Shown piece after piece: positions 18,987-25,957 of a DNA stretch of 39,205 bases. Made by a program: the position numbers and the translations under genes. Source of the DNA: Rhodospirillales bacterium (GTDB taxonomy: Bacteria > Pseudomonadota > Alphaproteobacteria > ATCC43930 > CGMCC-115725); contig JAQGID010000166.1 of assembly GCA_028291405.1 (NCBI GenBank), forward strand, positions 1 to 39,205, given 5' to 3'. The notes under the pieces are model-generated. The model searched no databases. It saw only the letters and a list, made by a program, of their open reading frames with translations, and was not told the DNA's origin. The stretch's first letter is position 1. Every line of letters starts with the position of its first letter.

Positions 18987-20135
18987 ATGCCGAATCCAAT
19001 GCACGGTAAACGTACCGCATCACCGGTCATCAACGCCTCGCTGGCGCTGATCGAGGTCGATCGCGCCATCACCGACCTGCGGCGCGGCGGGCTCGTCATC
19101 GTGCGCGACGCCAAGAGCATCGTGCTGATCCAGGCGGCGGAGGCGATCACCGCCGATTGCCTGGCGCGCTTCGTCAAGCTTGCCGGCACGACGCCGACCC
19201 TCGCCGTCACACGACGCCGGGCGGCCGCGCTCAAGCTCACCGAGCCGACGCAGGAGCCGCGCGGCACTGTGCTGCTGGCGCTGCCCGAGGGCGTCGAGGC
19301 GCGCTATCTCCGCTATCTCGCCGACCCGGCCGAGCTCGCCGTCGTCTCCGGCGCCGCCATCACGGCGCGGCCGACATGGCCCGGCGACACCGCCGACGCG
19401 GCGGTCGAGCTCGCCAAGCTGGCCCGGCTCCTCCCGGCGGTGCTGATCGCCTCCCTGACGGCCGATGCCGCTGCCGCGCTGGCGGCGCGCGAAAGCATCC
19501 TGACCCTCACCGCCGCCGAGATCGTCGACTACCAGGGCGCCGCAGCCCGCTCGCTGCGGCGCGTCGCCGACGCCCGCGTACCGCTTGAAGGCGCCGAGGA
19601 CACGCAGATCATCGCCTTCCGGCCGAGCGACGGCGGCATCGAGCATCTCGCGATCCTGATCGGCAATCCGGATCCGGCCGGGCCGGTGCTGACGCGGCTG
19701 CATTCCGAGTGCTTCACCGGCGACCTCCTCGGCAGCCTGCGCTGCGATTGCGGCGACCAGCTGCGCGGCGCGATCGGCGAGATCGCCCGCACCGGCGGCG
19801 GCGTGCTGCTCTATCTCGCCCAGGAGGGCCGCGGCATCGGCCTCGTCAACAAGCTGCGTGCCTACCAGCTGCAGGATTCCGGCTTCGACACGATCGACGC
19901 CAACGAGCAGCTCGGCTTCGACGCCGACGAGCGGATCTACCTGCCGGCTGCCGAGATGCTGCGGCAGCTGCATTTCCTGCGCGTCAGCCTGCTCACCAAC
20001 AACCCCGAGAAGGTCGCCTCGCTGACCCGCCTCGGCATCACCATCGTCGAGCGCGTGCCGCACGTCTTTCCGGCGAACGGCCACAACGAGCGCTATCTCC
20101 GCACCAAGGCGACGCGCAGCGGCCACCTGCTTTAG
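18987..20135 (+). CDS. ribA: GTP cyclohydrolase II with degenerate N-terminal RibB-like domain
   Basis: The enzyme opens GTP to 2,5-diamino-6-ribosylamino-4(3H)-pyrimidinone 5'-phosphate, formate and pyrophosphate, the first step of riboflavin synthesis. The C-terminal domain (about 200-382) has the zinc cysteines C242, C253 and C255 (SECFTG, RCDCGDQL), the EGRGIGL catalytic segment and the LLTNNPEKV region. Residues 20-190 align in pattern with RibB (DHBP synthase) but lack the RxNEGD active-site loop, being RDAKSIVLIQ at that point, so RibB activity is not expected. Such RibBA-like proteins with a dead first domain are known in alphaproteobacteria. It follows the phosphatidyltransferase gene after nine bases. 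It could supply the neighbouring pathway rather than, or as well as, riboflavin. Confidence 0.92.
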   Translation: MPNPMHGKRTASPVINASLALIEVDRAITDLRRGGLVIVRDAKSIVLIQAAEAITADCLARFVKLAGTTPTLAVTRRRAAALKLTEPTQEPRGTVLLALPEGVEARYLRYLADPAELAVVSGAAITARPTWPGDTADAAVELAKLARLLPAVLIASLTADAAAALAARESILTLTAAEIVDYQGAAARSLRRVADARVPLEGAEDTQIIAFRPSDGGIEHLAILIGNPDPAGPVLTRLHSECFTGDLLGSLRCDCGDQLRGAIGEIARTGGGVLLYLAQEGRGIGLVNKLRAYQLQDSGFDTIDANEQLGFDADERIYLPAAEMLRQLHFLRVSLLTNNPEKVASLTRLGITIVERVPHVFPANGHNERYLRTKATRSGHLL

Positions 20136-20238
20136 CCGCCGCGGCGCTCCTTGCCGGGACGCGCGGCGCGGCCGGCAGATCTTGCCGAAGCGGCCCGTCG
20201 ACGAGGCGCGAAATGGCGGATCTCTGCGGCTGAGCGGT

Positions 20239-20254
20239 TGGCACCGTCCTTGCT
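20239..20254 (+). promoter_or_regulatory. Sigma-54 (RpoN) -24/-12 promoter
   Basis: TGGCACCGTCCTTGCT matches the sigma-54 consensus TGGCAC-N5-TTGCW at every position. GG (20240-20241) and GC (20252-20253) are exactly ten bases apart. It points at the gene starting at 20285 and would give a leader of about 20 bases, which includes an AGGAG site at 20268-20272. An enhancer-binding protein site was not identified; the 100-base upstream gap is short but sufficient. Confidence 0.75.
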
Positions 20255-20284
20255 TCTTATCGAGGCGAGGAGAGCAGGCCGCCC

Positions 20285-21148
20285 ATGACCGACGTCGCGC
20301 AAGTTTCCCCACCGTTACCAGCGACACCGCCGCAAGCCACGGCGTCGACGGACCCGGCGCATCTGTGGAAAGACAAGTCGTTCGGCTTTCACGACCTCCT
20401 CGACATCATCAACCCGCTGCAGCACATTCCGATCATCGCGACGGTCTACCGCTATCTGACGGGCGACACGATCGGCAACGTCGCCCGCGTCGCCGGCGAC
20501 GCGCTCTACGGCGGGCCGATCGGCATGGCGGCAGGCGTCGTCTCGGCCGGCGTGCAAATCGAGACCGGCAAGGATATCGGCGACCACGTCGTCGCGCTGC
20601 TGACCGGCGACGATGTCCCGGCCGGCCCGGCGCCGATCGTGACCGCTGCCGCGAGCCCGACGGACCGGCCGGTCACGACCGCCGCGGTGACGACGACACC
20701 GGCCGCCGCCGCGCCCTTCGCGCGTTTGGCCGCAAAGACTCCGGCAGCAACGATCGACGACGCGCGGCAGGCGTTCATCGCGCGCGTCGAGGCAAAGCGC
20801 CAGCAGAGCACCGGCGACGGCCGCACGCTCAGCAATCGCGTCGTGCCGCTCGAAGGACCGGCGGGCTCGATGATGCAGCGGCGCGTCATCGGCAGTCCTT
20901 TCACCGCCGCGCCCGCTGGCGCGCCGGCGCGCAGCATCGTCCAGCCGGCCGATGCCGCGACCTCGCCGGCGATCCGCGCCAGCCTGGCGACGCCCGACGG
21001 CCCGGCCGCCGCAACGCCGTCAATGCCCGGCAATCCGCCGATCAACATCTCGCAGCAGATGCTCGACGCGCTCGACAAATACGCCCGCATGGAGCAGCAG
21101 AAGCGCGCGGACGAGAAGCGCGGCGCTCAGCTCGATACGGTACATTAG
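20285..21148 (+). CDS. Unknown protein with conserved-looking N-terminal domain and Pro/Ala/Thr-rich tail
   Basis: I do not recognise a named family. The 287 residues divide into three parts. Residues 1-30 are a Pro/Thr-rich start. Residues 30-115 form a compact segment rich in conserved-looking motifs (FHDLLDIINPLQHIPIIATVYR, LTGDTIGNVARVAGDALYGGPIG, ETGKDIGDHV) with small-residue helices that could be amphipathic or membrane-associated. The rest is a low-complexity Ala/Pro/Thr linker ending in an acidic-basic helix (QQMLDALDKYARMEQQKRADEKR). There is no signal peptide. A sigma-54 promoter lies 31 bases upstream of the start, so expression probably responds to an RpoN-dependent programme such as nitrogen or flagellar control. 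It is convergent with yggS, sharing the TTAG at their stops. Confidence 0.75.
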   Translation: MTDVAQVSPPLPATPPQATASTDPAHLWKDKSFGFHDLLDIINPLQHIPIIATVYRYLTGDTIGNVARVAGDALYGGPIGMAAGVVSAGVQIETGKDIGDHVVALLTGDDVPAGPAPIVTAAASPTDRPVTTAAVTTTPAAAAPFARLAAKTPAATIDDARQAFIARVEAKRQQSTGDGRTLSNRVVPLEGPAGSMMQRRVIGSPFTAAPAGAPARSIVQPADAATSPAIRASLATPDGPAAATPSMPGNPPINISQQMLDALDKYARMEQQKRADEKRGAQLDTVH

Positions 21149-21834
21149 AGCCGATCGTCACCTGCCGGCCGCGCGCCGAAAATCGCCGTGCCGACGCGGA
21201 CATGCGTCGCGCCGAAGGTGATCGCCGTCTCGAAATCGGCACTCATTCCGATGCTGAGCTGCGCGACGCCATGACGGCGGGCGAGTTCGCGCAAGAAAGC
21301 GAAATGGATCGCCGGCGGCTCGTCGAGCGGCGGGATGCACATCAGCCCGGCAACCGTGAGGCCGAGCCGGTCGCGGCAATCGGCGATGAACGCGCCGGCA
21401 TCGCCCGGCGCGATCCCGGCCTTCTGCGGCTCCTCGCCGGTATTGACCTGGATGAAGCAGGACGGGTGTCGGCCGGTCTTCGCCATCTCCCCGGCGAGGG
21501 CCTCGGCGAGACGCGGCCGGTCGACGGTCTCGATGACGTCGAACAACGAGACGGCCTCGCGAACCTTGTTGGTCTGCAACGGGCCGATGAGATGCAGCAC
21601 GAGATCGGGGTGGTCGTCGCGCAGCGCCGGAAATTTCTGTGCCGCCTCCTGCACCCGGTTCTCGCCGAAGACGCGCTGGCCGGCCTGCAACGCTGCGCGG
21701 ACGGCATCCTCGGAATGCGTCTTGCTGACGGCGACCAGCGTCACCTCCGCTGGGGCGCGACCGCAGGCGCCCGCCGCGGCGGCAATGCGGCCGCGGATCG
21801 TGGCGAGGCTGCTGGCGATGCTGTCTGTGGACAT
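21145..21834 (-). CDS. yggS: YggS/PLPBP family pyridoxal-phosphate homeostasis protein
   Basis: A 229-residue single-domain PLP-binding protein with an alanine-racemase-like barrel. It binds PLP without known catalysis and helps control vitamin B6 and amino-acid/keto-acid balance. The PLP lysine is K38 in VTLVAVSKTH. Other family motifs are FGENRVQEAAQK, LHLIGPLQTNKVREA and, near the C-terminus, LSIGMSADFETAITFGATHVRVGTAIFG, which holds the phosphate-binding Ser, Arg and Gly residues. The length is typical. It is convergent with the upstream unknown gene, and its start lies 47 bases from the divergent GT9 gene. Confidence 0.95.
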   Translation of the reverse strand: MSTDSIASSLATIRGRIAAAAGACGRAPAEVTLVAVSKTHSEDAVRAALQAGQRVFGENRVQEAAQKFPALRDDHPDLVLHLIGPLQTNKVREAVSLFDVIETVDRPRLAEALAGEMAKTGRHPSCFIQVNTGEEPQKAGIAPGDAGAFIADCRDRLGLTVAGLMCIPPLDEPPAIHFAFLRELARRHGVAQLSIGMSADFETAITFGATHVRVGTAIFGARPAGDDRL

Positions 21835-21881
21835 GGTAGATGGTACGCTCGAATGGTTAACGGAGGCGAAGCCTAGGCAAC

Positions 21882-22856
21882 ATGGAGATCCTTGTCTATT
21901 CGGGCCAGGAGGTGCTCGGCGACGGGGTCATGAAGCTGCCCTTCGTATACGCGTTGCGCCGGTCCTGGCCGGATGCCCGGATCACCTGGCTCGCCGGCAA
22001 GGGGCCGACCGTCTATTCCGGCACCCTGGCGCCGCTCGTCGAGGGATGCATCGACGAGATCATCGAGGATGCCGGCATCGGCTCGCAGACGAGCGAGCTG
22101 TGGCGGCGGCGCCCGCTGCCGGGGCGGCGGTTCGATCTCGTCATCGATACGCAGCGCCGCGTCCTCACCTCGTTCATCCTGCGGCGCATCCGGACGCGCT
22201 GCTTCATCTCGGGCGCCGCCGACTTCCTGCTATCGAGCCGCCGGCCGCCGCGGCCCATCAAAAAGCCGGAGTCGATGGTCGGCCAGATGATGGCGCTGCT
22301 GTCGCTCGCCGGCGGCACGCCGACATTGGGCGGCAGCGACATCGCCCTGCCGCCGGAGTGGACGGCGGCGGCCGCGGCGCTGCTGCCGGACGGCCCGGTC
22401 TACATCGGGATCGCGCCGGGTGCCAGCATGGCGACGAAAATCTGGCCGCTCGACCGCTTCATCGCCATCGCCAGGCGGCAGCTCGATCGCGGCCATATCC
22501 CCGTCTTCTTCGTCGGACCCATGGAAGCCGGTTTTCTGGCCGAGCTGCGCGATGCCGTGCCGCAGGCGCGTTTCCCGCTACAGGATGCCGCGGCGGAGCC
22601 TTCCCCGCTGCTTACCGTGGCGCTGGCGCAGCGCCTCGCCGCGGCTGTCGCCAACGACAGCGGCGCCGGTCATCTGCTCGCCGCCGGCGGCTGCGCGATG
22701 GTGTCGCTGTTCGGCCCGACGCGTCCGCAGAAATTCGCCCCGGCGGCGCGGCGTCTGGCGATCGTCGACGCGCGTGATTTCGGCGAGGCCGAGATGACGA
22801 GCATCGCGGTGGACACCGTCGCGGCCTCGCTCGAGGAGATTCTGTCGGCGCCCTGA
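21882..22856 (+). CDS. Glycosyltransferase family 9 (heptosyltransferase-like)
   Basis: A 324-residue GT-B enzyme of the ADP-heptose:LPS heptosyltransferase family, acting at the inner membrane's cytoplasmic face on lipopolysaccharide core or a similar glycan. The N-terminus EILVYSGQEVLGDGVMKLPFVYALRRSWPDARITWL is the standard first strand-helix. The C-terminal domain has GIAPGASMATKIWPLDRFIAIA and the donor-site NDSGAGHLLAAGGCAMVSLFGPTRPQKFAP, where NDSG-GH is diagnostic. It is a single gene facing a minus-strand methyltransferase. The sugar donor and acceptor are not known. Confidence 0.9.
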   Translation: MEILVYSGQEVLGDGVMKLPFVYALRRSWPDARITWLAGKGPTVYSGTLAPLVEGCIDEIIEDAGIGSQTSELWRRRPLPGRRFDLVIDTQRRVLTSFILRRIRTRCFISGAADFLLSSRRPPRPIKKPESMVGQMMALLSLAGGTPTLGGSDIALPPEWTAAAAALLPDGPVYIGIAPGASMATKIWPLDRFIAIARRQLDRGHIPVFFVGPMEAGFLAELRDAVPQARFPLQDAAAEPSPLLTVALAQRLAAAVANDSGAGHLLAAGGCAMVSLFGPTRPQKFAPAARRLAIVDARDFGEAEMTSIAVDTVAASLEEILSAP

Positions 22857-22878
22857 CGCGAGCGTGGCCGGCCACGCG

Positions 22879-23655
22879 CTATTTCGGCTTTCTGGCGATG
22901 ATCTTGATGCCTGGCTTGAACGCGAGATAGCGATAGACGATGGTCAATCCGACCTCCTCGAGCAGGGCGATCAGGCTCGGCGGATTGAAATACGTGCAAT
23001 GCGCCGGCGGTCCGAAAGCGTCCCATTTCGTCAGGTCGCGGGGCGTTCGCCAATGCGAGATGTCGGGCGTCGTGAGATAGAGCACACCCCCGGGCGCCAT
23101 CAATTCCGCGATCGATTTGACGAACGACTTCACGTTGCCGACGTGCTCGATGACTTCGGACGAGTAGATCAGATCGAATTTGCCGGGATTATTGTCGACG
23201 TAACGTTCGACGACGCCGAGGAAGAACGAGTTCTCCGGATAGTGCTGCCTTGCGTAAGCGATCGAGACCGGGTCGATGTCGAGACCGTGCGCATCGAATC
23301 CGGCCTCCGTCGCCGCCTCCACGACGAAGCCGCCATTGCAGCCGACGTCGAGGAACCGGCCGGAACTTGTATAGCGCTGCAGCCTCCGGACCCGGGCACG
23401 TGAGCGGCGCAGCTTCTTGTCGACCTTGGCGAAGTAGCCGGTCGTCGCGTTCTCGTAAGAATCCGCATAGAGATCCTCGGCCGCGCCGGTGTCGAGAAAC
23501 GGGAACATGTAAATCGTCCGACACGACGTGCATTTGTACAAATCACAGTCGTTCCGGTTCATGAAGAATTCGTTTTCACCGGTGCCGCAGGCCGGGCAGG
23601 CGTTGCGGATCTCGGACGCCGCGGCCGCGCTTTGCTGAAGCCCCGCTACTTCCAT
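22879..23655 (-). CDS. Class I SAM-dependent methyltransferase with N-terminal zinc ribbon
   Basis: A 258-residue methyltransferase. A CxxC...CxxC zinc knuckle (C20, C23, C42, C45) opens the protein. It is followed by a linker and a Rossmann-type domain with SAM motif I FLDVGCNGGFVVEAA and motif II/III features (HGLDIDPVSIA, LIYSSEVIEHVGN). The zinc-ribbon plus Methyltransf_11/23 layout is common among sugar or surface-polysaccharide methyltransferases. GGAG lies seven bases before the ATG. Its neighbours, a GT9 glycosyltransferase and a sulfotransferase, also suggest surface glycan decoration. The substrate is not known. Confidence 0.86.
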   Translation of the reverse strand: MEVAGLQQSAAAASEIRNACPACGTGENEFFMNRNDCDLYKCTSCRTIYMFPFLDTGAAEDLYADSYENATTGYFAKVDKKLRRSRARVRRLQRYTSSGRFLDVGCNGGFVVEAATEAGFDAHGLDIDPVSIAYARQHYPENSFFLGVVERYVDNNPGKFDLIYSSEVIEHVGNVKSFVKSIAELMAPGGVLYLTTPDISHWRTPRDLTKWDAFGPPAHCTYFNPPSLIALLEEVGLTIVYRYLAFKPGIKIIARKPK

Positions 23656-23790
23656 TTTTTTCTCCGGCCTCGCAGCCTTGTCCTGATTGCCCGGATAGCT
23701 GGAAAATCGCCCGGAAGGTTACGGCATGACGAGCTCGTTGGCCACGCCCAAGTTGAGAACCTGCGCGCCCCGGCACAATCACGAGGAGCG

Positions 23791-24627
23791 TCAGTACCCG
23801 GCCGGCAGGTAGGAGAACCGTGTCATTTGCTCGCGATGCACCGCGACGACAGCGGCGATTTGCGCCGGCGTCAGGCGTTGCCGCCATTGGCCGGCGGTGC
23901 CTTGGCGGAAAAACGCATCGGCAACCGGCGGCTTCTCACGGAAGCCGTGTCGCCGCTCCTGTTCGCGCAGCACCGCGAAGGAGCTGAGGCGGATCGCCTT
24001 GGCGATGCGCTGGCGCGGCGCGGCGATGCCGAGGAAGGCGACGAGCGCCGCGAAACTGCGCGCCGGATTCGCCAGCATGTCCTCGTAGCGCATGATATGG
24101 AGCCGGGGATTGTGCGTCGCGGTCCAGCTCGCGACATGCTCGGACCAGCTGCCGTAGACCTCGTAGACATTGACGGCATTGCTGACCGAGCGCGCGGCCG
24201 GCGTCGCCATGAACGCGATGATGTCGTCGATGCTCGCAGCGTTGTGGTGGCTGAACGAGATCGCGACGTCGAGCGGGTTGCGGACGATATAGACGGCGCC
24301 GGCGGTGACCTCGAGCGCGACCAGCGGCTGGCCCTCCTCCTCGAGCAAAGCGTTATGCGTCTTGGCAAAGACCGTGTCCGGCGAGGCCGCGGCGATCGCG
24401 CGGTGGACCAGCGGACGCAGCGTCCGGACCCGCTCGTCGAGGTAGGCATCGCCGAGCGACGGATCGAGACCGCGATACCAGGCGATCTGGCTGTCCCCCG
24501 CCGTCAGGTCGGAGAGGCGGTTGATGTCGTAAGCCTGCGCCGGATCGCGCATCAGGTTGTGGAGGAAGGCGCGGACCCAGGTATTGCCCGATTTCGGGTA
24601 GGAGGCGAGCCAGATGATGCCGGCCAT
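23791..24627 (-). CDS. Sulfotransferase (PAPS-dependent)
   Basis: This 278-residue sulfotransferase transfers sulfate from PAPS to an alcohol or amine acceptor. The 5'-phosphosulfate loop YPKSGNTW (residues 10-17) is perfect. The 3'-phosphate-binding segment is IVRNPLDVAISFSHHNA around 105-121, with KTHNALLEEEGQ before it as the usual catalytic-helix entry. The C-terminal region FFRQGTAGQWRQRLTP matches the R-K-G-like motif, with RQG. It is cytosolic, with no signal peptide. Bacterial members modify lipooligosaccharides, Nod factors or sulfolipids. Lying 135 bases upstream of the methyltransferase on the same strand, it may share its role in surface-molecule decoration. Confidence 0.9.
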   Translation of the reverse strand: MAGIIWLASYPKSGNTWVRAFLHNLMRDPAQAYDINRLSDLTAGDSQIAWYRGLDPSLGDAYLDERVRTLRPLVHRAIAAASPDTVFAKTHNALLEEEGQPLVALEVTAGAVYIVRNPLDVAISFSHHNAASIDDIIAFMATPAARSVSNAVNVYEVYGSWSEHVASWTATHNPRLHIMRYEDMLANPARSFAALVAFLGIAAPRQRIAKAIRLSSFAVLREQERRHGFREKPPVADAFFRQGTAGQWRQRLTPAQIAAVVAVHREQMTRFSYLPAGY

Positions 24628-25019
24628 CAGATCCTGCGGCCTGATACAAGATGTTGTGGCGAAACGCGATCAATACAGGTCGATTGCAGGCGGTGACAAC
24701 GAGATCTGGTGAAATGAAACCGGTTGCTGGTTGCCTGCACCGACCCACCGATAAACGCTATATCTTGCGACGGGTGCGGTCAAATACAGGCGATTTGCAG
24801 GCGCGCCTGCTACAAGTAGCGCCAGCGCGCAGAGCGCCGACCGAAAAAGCATCCACACGTCAAAGAACAAAGCTGGAACGAACCTATCAGATCGGGATCG
24901 GCTGCGCAACCGCCGCGCCAGAAGAGCGGTGGCGAACGGGCTACCGCAGGTTTGGTTCCGGTGGCGGGAGCGTTTTTGCTACGCTGCAGACGTTGCAAGA
25001 CCTGGAGGCGATCGGGGCA
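24628..25019. other. 392-bp non-coding stretch with a pair of direct repeats
   Basis: No credible gene was found. The open frame that crosses it lacks family-like sequence until 25020. Two imperfect ~21-base direct repeats are present, AATACAGGTCGATTGCAGGC at 24672 and AATACAGGCGATTTGCAGGC at 24783, spaced 111 bases apart. They could be regulator sites or remnants of a dispersed repeat. Composition is less GC-rich than the flanking genes. Confidence 0.5.
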
Positions 25020-25196
25020 ATGCGATCGGCCGGCTTCTACCTTCAAAAGGCCGCAGAATGCCGCCGTCGCGCGAGAGACGCGAACGATTACTATACGCGT
25101 CAGTTGATGCTCGCGTTCGCTGATGAGTTTGAGCGACGTGCCGCTAAGGTCGCCGCATCTGCGAACTGGCAGCAATCAGGATGGTCGCGAGGATGA
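25020..25196 (+). CDS. Small protein (58 aa), alphaproteobacterial ECRR-type helical
   Basis: This small soluble protein is predicted to be almost all helix. The segment YLQKAAECRRRARDANDYYT followed by RQLMLAFADEFERRAAKVA resembles the short proteins with an 'AxECRxxAxxA...LxxxAxEWxxxA' pattern that recur in alphaproteobacterial genomes; their function is unknown. GGAGG lies 11 bases upstream of the ATG. Its last 21 bases overlap the convergent small gene at 25176. The call rests on the helical pattern and ribosome site only. Confidence 0.5.
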   Translation: MRSAGFYLQKAAECRRRARDANDYYTRQLMLAFADEFERRAAKVAASANWQQSGWSRG

Positions 25197-25370
25197 ACTC
25201 AGGCGTGATCCTCTATCTCGAACCTCTCCGCCCTCGATAGCGCGCAATCTTGCCTCGCTCTCGCTGATCAGCCTTTTCAGGGCCTCGAGGGCAAGCCGGC
25301 CGGTGACGCGACCGAGTAGGAAGCGATACCGTTGTAGTTCGGTGCGAAGTCTTTCGGTCTCGGCCTCCAT
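25176..25370 (-). CDS. Small coiled-coil protein (64 aa)
   Basis: From the ATG at 25370 the protein reads as two charged helices (EAETERLRTELQRYRFLLGR and ALKRLISESEARLRAIE), a short coiled coil with a basic, serine-rich end. An in-frame start 16 codons upstream (25418) is possible. It may be one of the small coiled-coil proteins of unknown role common in rhizobia-like genomes. It is convergent with, and overlaps, the preceding small gene. There is no signal peptide or catalytic motif. Confidence 0.45.
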   Translation of the reverse strand: MEAETERLRTELQRYRFLLGRVTGRLALEALKRLISESEARLRAIEGGEVRDRGSRLSSSSRPS

Positions 25371-25558
25371 GGGTGAGAAACTAGGCATTGCCTGGGGCGC
25401 CGCTTTGACGACGATCAAATTTTCCGTTGATTGGACGATTTCGAATTAGGTGATGCCCACTATTCGCCAACCAAACCCACTTGCGTTATGTTTTTCCCAT
25501 CGTCGGCAACGGCTCTGCCTAGGCGCTGACGGCTGAGAGACGACGCCCTGTGCGTACC

Positions 25559-25873
25559 TCAGCTCCAGTGGCCCGGCACGAGGACCCAGCGATGGTCCCG
25601 CGGCTCCCAATGCTCGGGAATCCAGACGGCGCGGCGGTGGGGCGGGCGGGCGTAGTGGCCGCCGACCCAGACGTAGCCGTGCCGCGTCCAGCGCCAATGG
25701 CCGGGGAGCCAGACCACCGCGCCGGGCGGGCCGGGCGGCGGCGGCACCGCCTCGGGAGGTGGAGGCGGAGGCGGCATGGTCGGAAACTCCTGCGCTGCCG
25801 CACCCACGCCGGCGGCGAGCAGCGGCACCAGGACAAGTGCGACGCAGGCGATCGATCTGAACGGCAGTGCCAA
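25559..25873 (-). CDS. Exported Pro-rich protein with WxxGHW repeats
   Basis: This 104-residue secreted protein has a signal peptide (RSIACVALVLVPLLAAGVGAAAQ, cleavage near residue 27), a polyproline stretch (PPPPPPPEAVPPPPG) and four repeats of an aromatic WxPGHW/WVGGHY type up to the C-terminal VPGHWS. The repeat matches the YXWGXW/WxxGHW periplasmic proteins found widely in proteobacteria, whose function is unknown. The start is TTG (25871-25873) with GGAG seven bases upstream; no in-frame ATG lies nearby. It stands alone between small genes and a monooxygenase gene. Confidence 0.8.
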   Translation of the reverse strand: MALPFRSIACVALVLVPLLAAGVGAAAQEFPTMPPPPPPPEAVPPPPGPPGAVVWLPGHWRWTRHGYVWVGGHYARPPHRRAVWIPEHWEPRDHRWVLVPGHWS

Positions 25874-25957
25874 GGTTCGTCTCCGGCAAGTCGATGGCGC
25901 GATGCTCCCTTATAGGCATCGCCCATGACCGCCGTTCCCGCCGCCCCTGGCCGTCGC

